Shown here: positions 13,330 to 20,480 of the stretch, in pieces
Position numbering within the stretch: the first letter of the stretch is position 1
Layout of the letters: each line of letters starts with the position of its first letter
Assembly: GCA_024405855.1 (NCBI GenBank)
Contig: JAKSNZ010000014.1
Location: 1 to 35,660, forward strand
DNA: 35,660 nucleotides
Direction of reading: 5' to 3'
DNA from: Paludibacteraceae bacterium
GTDB lineage: Bacteria > Bacteroidota > Bacteroidia > Bacteroidales > Paludibacteraceae
Notes under the pieces: generated by a model
Told to the model about the DNA's origin: nothing
Seen by the model: the letters and a program-made list of their open reading frames with translations, nothing else
Databases searched by the model: none
Translations under genes and position numbers: made by a program

Positions 13330-14874
13330 TCACTCCATTGGGCGTATCATACTCTCTATGAATTTTATTTCATCTTCAGAGAGGTTGTATTTCTTATATA
13401 GCATCTCATCTGTCCAAGGATGAGAGAAGTCTTGGAGAGGGATTAATTCAAAAACTGATTTTGTCACTTGCATAGTTCCATGTCCAATGTATAAGAGAAA
13501 TCTGAATAAATCAGTTTTTAAGTATGACATACAGTTTTGTTGTTGTTCACAAGAATCAAATGGTCCAATCAACAAAAAAGTTTCAGTACATATTTGATTT
13601 GGAGTCGCTAAAATTGGTTCAGGAAACTCTATAGCATTTGTCGAATATGATGTGGTAAAAAATATTTTATATTTATAAATAGAATCTCTATTGTTTTTTA
13701 CAAAATCACTATTTATATATGCTTCTGTTCTTCTTGCACCACCTTTTATGCCCTTTACTCCAAATATTTTTACACTTCCATTGTATTTTCTTTCAGAAAT
13801 TCCTGCATCTAAATATTTTTCTGGTTTATTAAACAGATCTTTTCTTATTCCGTATGGTTTTGTGGCTGAGACAATTTCTGAAAATTTTTTAACCTCACCT
13901 ATTTTTTCTAAAATTGGAATAACATTAGCATCTCTAATTACAAAATCGAAATACTTATTTTTTAAATAATGTTCACATTCTGCAATACGACCAGACTCGC
14001 TTTTAAAAATATGTTTTGTTTTTCCATTATATGTTGAATCCCATAAGAAGAAACACACACCACCATCGATATGTAATCCCTGAAAACACTCTGAAGCATC
14101 CTCATAATCATATAGTAGTTTTAAATGTCTATCCGATGAAAAGGAATCTCTAAATGGTTTTAATCCTCTTCCTCCAACCATCCATTTTGATGGTACAATC
14201 ATAGATAAATACCTTGGTGATAGTAGTATTGCTTTTTCTATAAATTTTTGATAAATAGGCATTGCCGCATCGTCACTAGCACCACTTCCATCTGTCAACT
14301 GATACGGTGGATTCCCAATTATTACGTCAAATTGCATATTGAATATTTGTTTTATATCTGTTATATGTATAAAGTTATAGGCGTATGATTCTGCATCGGT
14401 GCCACGGTCATAAACATCTTGGCTGGCTCCACAGTATTTACACTTTCCGTTAACCCAAGTATGGTGCATAGGCTTATAGTAGATATTGCCATTGGGGTTA
14501 GTGAAAGCAGTTACGCTTTGCTTACTGTTAGCCTCTTTGCTACAGTACAAACTACGGCGTGACAGTAAAGCGGTGAGTGTGGTCAGGGCTATGCCATAAA
14601 CTTGATTTTTAAGTATATGGTCAATACGTTGCTGCCTATCTGCAATAATAGACTCAAGCCCTTCATCAAGGCGTTTTACTATCTCACGCAGGAACACTCC
14701 GCTTTTACAGAATGGGTCAAGAAACTTGACATCGGGGTTAGAAAAAAGTTCTTGTGGCAAAGTATCAAGCATTTGGTTTGCCACAGACGGCGGTGTAAAG
14801 ACCTCATCGTTACTTAGATTGGCTATGCAATTAAGTACATCGGGGTTGTACTCTGTTTTATACTTCATAAGCAC
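13330..14874 (-). CDS. Eco57I-type N6-adenine DNA methyltransferase (catalytic subunit)
   Basis: A 514 aa protein. The N-terminal EVFTPPSVANQMLDTLP is followed by the SAM-binding motif I as LDPFCKSGVFLRE (residues 52-64), a Cys pair (CKYCG, about 145-149) that may bind zinc, and catalytic motif IV NPPY at 188-191 (FDVIIGNPPYQLTDGSG). The rest (about 200-514) probably holds the target-recognition domain, as in Eco57I/TaqI-like enzymes. It overlaps the upstream methyltransferase-like gene by 17 bp. Probable role: host DNA protection in the restriction-like locus. Target sequence unknown. Confidence 0.85.
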   Translation of the reverse strand: MLMKYKTEYNPDVLNCIANLSNDEVFTPPSVANQMLDTLPQELFSNPDVKFLDPFCKSGVFLREIVKRLDEGLESIIADRQQRIDHILKNQVYGIALTTLTALLSRRSLYCSKEANSKQSVTAFTNPNGNIYYKPMHHTWVNGKCKYCGASQDVYDRGTDAESYAYNFIHITDIKQIFNMQFDVIIGNPPYQLTDGSGASDDAAMPIYQKFIEKAILLSPRYLSMIVPSKWMVGGRGLKPFRDSFSSDRHLKLLYDYEDASECFQGLHIDGGVCFFLWDSTYNGKTKHIFKSESGRIAECEHYLKNKYFDFVIRDANVIPILEKIGEVKKFSEIVSATKPYGIRKDLFNKPEKYLDAGISERKYNGSVKIFGVKGIKGGARRTEAYINSDFVKNNRDSIYKYKIFFTTSYSTNAIEFPEPILATPNQICTETFLLIGPFDSCEQQQNCMSYLKTDLFRFLLYIGHGTMQVTKSVFELIPLQDFSHPWTDEMLYKKYNLSEDEIKFIESMIRPME

Positions 14875-15511
14875 TCTCTTTTAAATCAAGGAAATAGACA
14901 GGGGGATATGTTTTAATGGGGTCATCTGTAAAAAAGCAACCACTCTTGCCAACCATGTATGAAAAGCCATAGTCACGGCGATTAAACTTGCCATTCATTA
15001 CAGGACTCCATTCTGAAATTATTATTGATTCATCTGGTTTGTTAATCAGACGGTAAGTAAGGGCATCACCCCAAATAATGTTTTTGGAAAGGAGAAACCG
15101 GGCACTTTCAATGCACTCTGTCTTAATTTTTGATTTGAACAGAGTTTTGTATTCATCTTTGAAGATTTGAAGCAGACGCTCACGGCAACGTTCAACATTG
15201 TCTTCTAATATCTCAATACCATAAATACTTGACACTGAAATTATTGCATCTTTTTCATATTGTAATTGGGAATACGCCTTGCTTTTTACCTTGGCAGAGC
15301 AAACAGCCAACTTGCGACGGAGTATTTCTGCAAGAAAATTTCCGTCACCGCAAGCAGGTTCCAAGAAACGGCTTTCAATACGCTCTGTCTCCTGCTTTAC
15401 AAGGTCAAGCATAGCATTTACTTCTCTTGGATTGGTAAATACCTCTCCATGTTCAACTACTCGCTTACGACTCTTGATTTGTTTACCATCAAGGCTGGAT
15501 TCATCATCCAT
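14858..15511 (-). CDS. Methyltransferase-like partner subunit lacking NPPY
   Basis: A 217 aa protein with a class I SAM-methyltransferase core. It has HGEVFTNPREVNAMLDLV (residues 21-38), motif I FLEPACGDGNFL (49-60), IYGIEILEDNVERC (97-109) and a motif III-like IIWGDAL. Where NPPY is expected it reads IIISEWSPVMNG, so catalysis is doubtful. The first block matches that of the next gene (EVFT.P..V..MLD), suggesting the two are paralogues that form a heterodimer, the short one for structure or SAM binding. It is the first gene of the locus, 65 bp after the 6S RNA terminator, with no good promoter of its own. Confidence 0.75.
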   Translation of the reverse strand: MDDESSLDGKQIKSRKRVVEHGEVFTNPREVNAMLDLVKQETERIESRFLEPACGDGNFLAEILRRKLAVCSAKVKSKAYSQLQYEKDAIISVSSIYGIEILEDNVERCRERLLQIFKDEYKTLFKSKIKTECIESARFLLSKNIIWGDALTYRLINKPDESIIISEWSPVMNGKFNRRDYGFSYMVGKSGCFFTDDPIKTYPPVYFLDLKESAYEV

Positions 15512-15575
15512 ACGCTATACGTCTTTGCAGCGCTTGACTTCTCTATTGCGGAGTAAAACGGGTTACGCAGGACAC

Positions 15576-15740
15576 AAAAAAAACGTGGAACTTGACAAAT
15601 CCACGTTCTGAGGTCCTCGAAAACCCGATATCACAGATAAGCCAAGCCCACGTACAACGTAGGCATTTACAGACTTATTCGAGTGATATCATTTTCTAAA
15701 AGTTTCGAGGTTTCAGAACGATTCCGAATAAATAGCAAAC
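15576..15740 (-). ncRNA. ssrS: Probable 6S RNA (Bacteroidales-1 type)
   Basis: On the minus strand the sequence forms one long interrupted hairpin: closing stem CGTTCTG/CAGAACG, then CCTCGAAA/TTTCGAGG, an asymmetric central bubble (about 12 nt on the 5' side, 4 nt on the 3' side), GATATCAC/GTGATATC, ATAAG/CTTAT and GCCTACGT/ACGTGGGC with a tiny loop. A strong terminator follows at once (AACGTGGA / TCCACGTT, 15582-15607, then eight T). A rod with a central bubble is the hallmark of 6S RNA, which mimics an open promoter and binds RNA polymerase. Bacteroidales have such an RNA, described as the Bacteroidales-1 motif and later related to 6S. The 5' end is uncertain: near 15740 by structure, or near 15790 if the upstream promoter is used. 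Confidence 0.7.
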
Positions 15741-15798
15741 GCTAATTAATATTATATTTTAGGGATTATTGTAACGCTATACTATTCCCATTACTTTG

Positions 15799-15829
15799 CA
15801 AAGTTAAGAATTTTACTGCAAAGAGCAAA
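15799..15829 (-). promoter_or_regulatory. Strong promoter upstream of the 6S-like RNA
   Basis: On the minus strand: TTTG (15826-15829), 19 bp, TAACTTTG (15799-15806), a full match to the Bacteroidota consensus. Transcription would start near 15790 and run into the structured RNA. The -7 region includes the palindrome CTTTGCAAAG. Confidence 0.65.
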
Positions 15830-15919
15830 GGATATAATGTAAATAGTACAAAAAATGTAATATTTCGCTACTTTCTAAACCAAAGTTATTTTAAGTTGTT
15901 GAGTATGTGAGATGTATTG

Positions 15920-16021
15920 GGTTTAAAAATTGTAGCAATAGTTATAGTTTTCAAACTCAATAAGTTACGTGAAATTTTATTTGGTGGATTGAAAATTATG
16001 TTGTATCTTTGCAAGCAGAAA
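15920..16021 (+). repeat. 102 bp promoter-bearing repeat, copy B
   Basis: Inverted relative to copy A at 8953-9054, about 95% identical. It contains TTTG (15980-15983), 20 bp and TATCTTTG (16004-16011), the promoter for the 77 aa gene at 16034. The rest of the non-coding stretch 15512-16033 holds the 6S-like RNA and its promoter. Nothing else was recognised between about 15830 and 15919. Confidence 0.9.
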
Positions 16022-16033
16022 TAAATATTTATT

Positions 16034-16267
16034 ATGCTAGAAAAAGAATTCCAATATTACCTTGACCATCAAAATGAATTAGTGCCAATCTATAATGGTA
16101 AAGTTATTATGATTGTTAATAATCAAGTAGTAGGTTCATATAACTCGGAAGCGGATGCGTACTATGATGGAAAGGTAAAATATGGGTTAGGTAATTTTTT
16201 AGTGCAACTCTGTACACCAGGCAGTAGTGCGTATACAATGACCTATAGAAATAGAGTTACTTTTTGA
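16034..16267 (+). CDS. Small DUF5678-like protein
   Basis: A 77 aa protein: MLEKEFQYYLDHQNELVPIYNGKVIMIVNNQVVGSY.SEADAYYDG followed by YGLGNFLVQLCTPG. The layout (short helix, Y.GK.V.I..NQVVG, A...G....G.FL.Q.C) resembles DUF5678-type small proteins, sometimes found beside retropepsin-like aspartic protease genes; no such neighbour is visible here. Function unknown. Its promoter is repeat copy B, 23 bp upstream. Confidence 0.65.
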   Translation: MLEKEFQYYLDHQNELVPIYNGKVIMIVNNQVVGSYNSEADAYYDGKVKYGLGNFLVQLCTPGSSAYTMTYRNRVTF

Positions 16268-16339
16268 AATGTCTTCAAGCTTTACAAAAATATAAGTGTA
16301 GCAAGTACACTGAATTTTCTACATTAAGCACCTATTTTT

Positions 16340-16371
16340 TTTGGCAAATAAATAAATTAGCACTAATTTTG
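16340..16371 (+). promoter_or_regulatory. Promoter of the tsaB-murA-tilS operon
   Basis: TTTG (16340-16343), 20 bp, TAATTTTG (16364-16371): a full consensus match, 14 bp before the tsaB ATG, giving a very short leader. Confidence 0.75.
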
Positions 16372-16384
16372 CATAATTGTTATT

Positions 16385-17077
16385 ATGCAGGCAATTCTTA
16401 ATATAGACACTTCAACTACGGTATGTTCTGTGGCATTGGCTACGGAAACGGAGGTTATTGTATGCAAGGTTGATGCTGAGGGGAACAACCACAGCAAGGT
16501 TATTAGCAAGTTTGTCAAGGAGATTGAGGAAGAGGCAAAGCAAAAAGGAGTTGAGATATGTGCAGTTGCACTTAGTCAAGGTCCAGGCTCATATACAGGG
16601 CTTAGAATAGGAACATCATTTGCAAAAGGATTCTGTTATGGAAAAGATATTCCGCTAATTGCTATACCTACACTAAAGATTATGGCATCGGGTGTAAGAG
16701 AAAAAACAGACTCCGATACCCTACTCTGCCCCATGATTGACGCCCGTAGAATGGAGGTTTACAGTGCCGTTTATGACAGAGAGTTAAATGAAGTTGAAAC
16801 GGTGAAAGCCAATATAATAGATGAAAATTCTTTTGCTGACCTGCTGACTAAAAACAAAATATGTTTCTTTGGAAACGGCAGCGGAAAATGCAGACAAGTG
16901 CTGACAAGTAATAATGCAATATTCTTAGACGGAGTATCGCCAATGGCAACAGAAATGTATAAAATGGCATGGGAGGCTTATAGGAGCAAGAATTTTGTGG
17001 ATGTGGCCTATTTTGAACCTTTCTACCTAAAGGAATTTGTGGCAACTGTTCCAAAAAACAAAGTAATTTATGGATAA
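16385..17077 (+). CDS. tsaB: tRNA threonylcarbamoyladenosine biosynthesis protein TsaB
   Basis: A 230 aa ASKHA-fold protein, the non-catalytic partner of TsaD in the t6A37 modification of ANN-decoding tRNAs. The N-terminus NIDTSTTVCSVAL and the segment ALSQGPGSYTGLRIGTSFAKG are diagnostic of TsaB (the latter shared in modified form with TsaD, but without the TsaD metal-binding His pair). Length fits TsaB. Its stop overlaps the next start by 8 bp. Confidence 0.93.
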   Translation: MQAILNIDTSTTVCSVALATETEVIVCKVDAEGNNHSKVISKFVKEIEEEAKQKGVEICAVALSQGPGSYTGLRIGTSFAKGFCYGKDIPLIAIPTLKIMASGVREKTDSDTLLCPMIDARRMEVYSAVYDRELNEVETVKANIIDENSFADLLTKNKICFFGNGSGKCRQVLTSNNAIFLDGVSPMATEMYKMAWEAYRSKNFVDVAYFEPFYLKEFVATVPKNKVIYG

Positions 17078-17684
17078 TCTACCTAAAAACAAGTTGATTC
17101 TAACAGAGTACGGCAGAAACATTCAGAAAATGGTGGAGTACGCAATGACTATTGAGGATAAGGAGGAACGCACCAAATGTGTAAACACCATAATTGACAC
17201 TATGGGAATTTTCTTTCCGCATCTTAGAGATGTAAATGATTTTAAGCACAAACTTTGGGACCACCTTGCCATTATGTCAAACTATAAACTTGACATTGAC
17301 TACCCTTACGATGTGCCGCAAGAGCCACAAAAAACCGTTCCTGATAAGATTCCGTATCCTAACGGCAATGTAAGATACCGCTACTACGGTGAATTTATGA
17401 ACAAACTTGTAGGGCTTGCCGATAAACTTGAAGGCAATGACCGTGAAAGATATATTGAAGTTATTGCAAACCACATGAAAAGATGTTATTTGGTTTGGAA
17501 TAAGGATAATGTAGAAGACAAGACCATTCTGCAGGACTTATTTGACATGTCAAACGGCAAGATTGACTTAAGAGGCGGGGAATTCCAACTGAAAAGCACA
17601 GAAGAGATGCTGCAACGTCAGAATCCCGCTCATCAGCAAAACAACAAAAAGAACTCAAAGAAAACCACTAACAAGAAAAAGTAA
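17070..17684 (+). CDS. DUF4290 domain protein
   Basis: A 204 aa protein limited, as far as known, to Bacteroidota. LILTEYGRNIQKMVEYAMTI, the CVNTIIDTMG..FPHLRD segment and FKHKLWDHLAIMSNY match DUF4290. The last 25 residues are rich in Gln, Asn and Lys and probably disordered. Function unknown. Its steady position before murA suggests a link to the cell envelope. The stop and the murA start share one base (TAATG). Confidence 0.9.
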   Translation: MDNLPKNKLILTEYGRNIQKMVEYAMTIEDKEERTKCVNTIIDTMGIFFPHLRDVNDFKHKLWDHLAIMSNYKLDIDYPYDVPQEPQKTVPDKIPYPNGNVRYRYYGEFMNKLVGLADKLEGNDRERYIEVIANHMKRCYLVWNKDNVEDKTILQDLFDMSNGKIDLRGGEFQLKSTEEMLQRQNPAHQQNNKKNSKKTTNKKK

Positions 17685-18988
17685 TGGCATCGTTTGTAAT
17701 TGAAGGAGGACATAAACTGCATGGTGAAATAACACCTCAAGGTGCAAAGAATGAGGCACTACAAGTTATTTGTGCCACACTGCTTACACCAGAGGAAGTT
17801 ACAATTGAAAATATTCCTGACATTTCAGATGTAAACCAACTGATTTCCCTATTAAGTAAAATGGGGGTTAAGGTTACCAAATGTTCTGACCACACATACT
17901 CATTTAAGGCAGAAAGCATTGACTTCAATTATCTGCATTCTGATGAGTATTACAAAAAAAGCAGCAGTTTAAGAGGTTCTGTAATGCTTGTAGGACCTAT
18001 TCTTGCAAGGTTTGGAGAGGCTCTTATTCCAAAACCGGGTGGCGATAAGATTGGACGCCGCCGTCTTGACACCCATTTTGAAGGTCTCATAAAGTTAGGG
18101 GCGGAATTTAACTACGATGCACAGAAACAGATATTTAATGTCAGTGGCAAGAATTTGAAAGGCTGCTACATGCTTCTTGATGAGGCTTCTGTTACAGGAA
18201 CTGCAAACATAATAATGACGGCAGTCTTGGCAAAAGGCACAACTACAATATACAACGCAGCATGCGAGCCTTATATTCAGCAACTGTGCAAAATGCTTAC
18301 ACTTATGGGTGCTGACATCAGTGGCATAGGTTCAAACCTGATTACCATTAACGGTGTAGAGGCACTTAAAGGTTGCAGGCACACCATTCTGCCTGACATG
18401 ATAGAGGTTGGCAGTTTTATTGGAATGGCGGCAATGACAGGTTCAGAGCTGACTATAAAGAATGTATCAATAAAGAATCTTGGACTTATTCCTGACAGTT
18501 TCCGCCGTTTGGGTGTAAAACTTGAAGTCAGAAACGATGATATATTTATTCCAAAGCAGGAACACTTGCAAATTGAGTCATACATTGACGGCTCCATTAT
18601 GACAATTGCTGACGCACCTTGGCCAGGACTAACCCCTGACCTGCTGAGCGTTATGTTAGTGGTGGCAACAAAAGCAAACGGCAGCGTACTTATTCATCAG
18701 AAAATGTTTGAAAGCCGTCTGTTCTTTGTTGACAAGCTGATAGATATGGGGGCAAAAATAATACTTTGTGACCCACATAGAGCCACCATTATAGGACTTG
18801 GAAATGAATTTCACTTGAGAGCCGCCACCATGTCCTCTCCTGACATACGTGCTGGCATTGCACTTCTTATTGCCGCCATGAGTGCAGACGGAACCAGCAC
18901 AATCCATAACATTGACCAAATAGACCGTGGATATGAAAACATTGACGGCAGACTCAATGCCTTGGGTGCAAACATTAAAAGAATTTGA
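17684..18988 (+). CDS. murA: UDP-N-acetylglucosamine 1-carboxyvinyltransferase, Cys-to-Asp active site
   Basis: A 434 aa cytosolic enzyme for the first committed step of peptidoglycan synthesis: transfer of enolpyruvate from PEP to UDP-GlcNAc. The catalytic Lys is in AKNEAL (Lys22). The active-site loop reads PKPGGDKIGRRRLDTH, with Asp121 (codon at 18044-18046) where most bacteria have Cys (Cys115 in E. coli). Fosfomycin alkylates that Cys, so this enzyme should be intrinsically insensitive, as known for other Asp-type MurA enzymes. Length and ending (GYENIDGRLNALGANI) are normal. Confidence 0.95.
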   Translation: MASFVIEGGHKLHGEITPQGAKNEALQVICATLLTPEEVTIENIPDISDVNQLISLLSKMGVKVTKCSDHTYSFKAESIDFNYLHSDEYYKKSSSLRGSVMLVGPILARFGEALIPKPGGDKIGRRRLDTHFEGLIKLGAEFNYDAQKQIFNVSGKNLKGCYMLLDEASVTGTANIIMTAVLAKGTTTIYNAACEPYIQQLCKMLTLMGADISGIGSNLITINGVEALKGCRHTILPDMIEVGSFIGMAAMTGSELTIKNVSIKNLGLIPDSFRRLGVKLEVRNDDIFIPKQEHLQIESYIDGSIMTIADAPWPGLTPDLLSVMLVVATKANGSVLIHQKMFESRLFFVDKLIDMGAKIILCDPHRATIIGLGNEFHLRAATMSSPDIRAGIALLIAAMSADGTSTIHNIDQIDRGYENIDGRLNALGANIKRI

Positions 18989-19000
18989 GACGTGTCCGCT

Positions 19001-19984
19001 ATGCTTAATAAAATCCAGGCATACATAGAATCAAACCATCTTCTGCAACCGTCATCAAAAGTAATTACAGGACTTAGCGGAGGAGCGGACTCCGTATGTC
19101 TTGCCTACATTCTTAAAAAACTTGGATACACTGTAATTGCCGCCCACTGCAACTTTCATTTAAGAGGCGGCGAATCTGACAGAGACCAACAGTTTGTAGA
19201 GGATTTTTGCAAAAAGCAGGGCTTTGAACTTGAAATTATAGATTTTGACACCGATACATACGCTTCCGTCCACAAATTAGGCACGGAAGAAGCGGCAAGA
19301 GAGTTACGTTACAATTGGTTTGAAAGCCTACGCACAAAATATGGTGCCTCAGCCGTATGCGTTGCTCATCACAGAGATGACAGCATAGAGACCGCACTGC
19401 TTAATTTAATTAGAGGTGCAGGCATTATGGGCATCTGCGGAATAAGGGCAAAAAACGGATATGTTGTACGCCCGCTGCTATGTATCGGCAGGAAAGAGAT
19501 AGAGAAATACCTTAAAGATGAAGGTCTGACGTTTGTTACCGACTCCACCAACCTTGAGACCGTATATAACAGAAACAAGGTTCGCAATATTCTGATTCCT
19601 GAAATAGAGAAAATAAAGCCAAACTTTGCCGATACCATGACGGCAAATATGGAAAATTTCTCTGCCGTTGCCCATATATATAATAAGGTGATAGAGGAAC
19701 AAAAAGAGAGAGTGTTGTCATATAACGGAAACACTATATATATAAATCTATCTAAAGTTCAGGAGTTCATTGAACCTGAGACACTTCTTTTTGAACTGCT
19801 GAAGCCGTACGGCATTCACCCTCGTGAAATATCCAAACTGCTTACAATGGAAACGAGCAAAAGCGTCAGCACGCAGAATGCTACGCTTACCATTAAACGC
19901 ATAAAAGGAGAACGAATAATATTAGTGGCATTCTCCGCATTCTCCATTACATCCCTCGTGGCATCCCCCACACCCACTGCATGA
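19001..19984 (+). CDS. tilS: tRNA(Ile)-lysidine synthase, short form
   Basis: A 327 aa N-type ATP pyrophosphatase that converts C34 of tRNA-Ile(CAU) to lysidine. The PP-loop SGGADS and the AHCNFHLRGGESDRDQ and HHRDDSIETALLNLIRG motifs are intact. The start is set at ATG 19001; a GTG at 18992 is possible. Bacteroidota TilS proteins are usually about 430 aa with a C-terminal domain; here the protein ends soon after LTIKRIKGERIIL. Its last 20 or so codons (AFSAFSITSLVASPTPTA) run antisense into the 3' end of the slyD-like gene, so the C-terminal domain is missing. Aquifex TilS also lacks this domain, so function may be kept. Confidence 0.85.
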   Translation: MLNKIQAYIESNHLLQPSSKVITGLSGGADSVCLAYILKKLGYTVIAAHCNFHLRGGESDRDQQFVEDFCKKQGFELEIIDFDTDTYASVHKLGTEEAARELRYNWFESLRTKYGASAVCVAHHRDDSIETALLNLIRGAGIMGICGIRAKNGYVVRPLLCIGRKEIEKYLKDEGLTFVTDSTNLETVYNRNKVRNILIPEIEKIKPNFADTMTANMENFSAVAHIYNKVIEEQKERVLSYNGNTIYINLSKVQEFIEPETLLFELLKPYGIHPREISKLLTMETSKSVSTQNATLTIKRIKGERIILVAFSAFSITSLVASPTPTA

Positions 19985-20467
19985 GTGATGTGAGAACATA
20001 TTGGCAATCTCTTCTGCCGTTGCCTCACGTTTGACAATGACTGAACCTATAAAATGTAAATCCTCCCCTGCCAACGGATGGTTCAGGTCTACAGTAACTA
20101 TATCCTTGCCCACCTTAACTATTGAAGCATTAATCCGGTTGTGGTCTTCATCAGTAAGAGGCACAACATTACCTTCAAATAACACTCTTTCATCAACCTT
20201 TCCGTCAACTTCAAAAGTGCTTTTTGGCAAATCTATGACACCGGCATCGTCATACTCCCCGTACGCATCGGCGCAAGGAATTGTAAAATCAAATTTGTCA
20301 CACACATTCAGAGGCAGAATCTGCTCTTCAAACTTGTCAAGCATCATTCCAACACCACTATAAAAGCACAACGGGTGCTCCAGAGTGGCAGTCTCCATAA
20401 CTTCCTGTTCATCTCCTACCTTCAACTGATAGGTTACCGCAAAATAATAATTTTTCTTGTTCTCCAT
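19922..20467 (-). CDS. slyD: SlyD-like FKBP-type peptidyl-prolyl isomerase
   Basis: A 181 aa protein with the SlyD layout: a split FKBP domain (TYQL, HPLCFYSGVGMMLDKFEEQI, DAYGEYD) holding an insert-in-flap chaperone domain (about residues 75-130), then NHPLAGEDLHFIGSV and a metal-binding tail rich in Cys and His (HHSCSGCGGCHEGCNGECGECH). Such tails bind Ni/Zn in E. coli SlyD. It starts 13 bp after the lptD stop, so lptD-slyD is probably one operon, and ends inside tilS (63 bp antisense overlap). Confidence 0.9.
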   Translation of the reverse strand: MENKKNYYFAVTYQLKVGDEQEVMETATLEHPLCFYSGVGMMLDKFEEQILPLNVCDKFDFTIPCADAYGEYDDAGVIDLPKSTFEVDGKVDERVLFEGNVVPLTDEDHNRINASIVKVGKDIVTVDLNHPLAGEDLHFIGSVIVKREATAEEIANMFSHHSCSGCGGCHEGCNGECGECH

Positions 20468-20480
20468 ATTTTTCCTTTAT

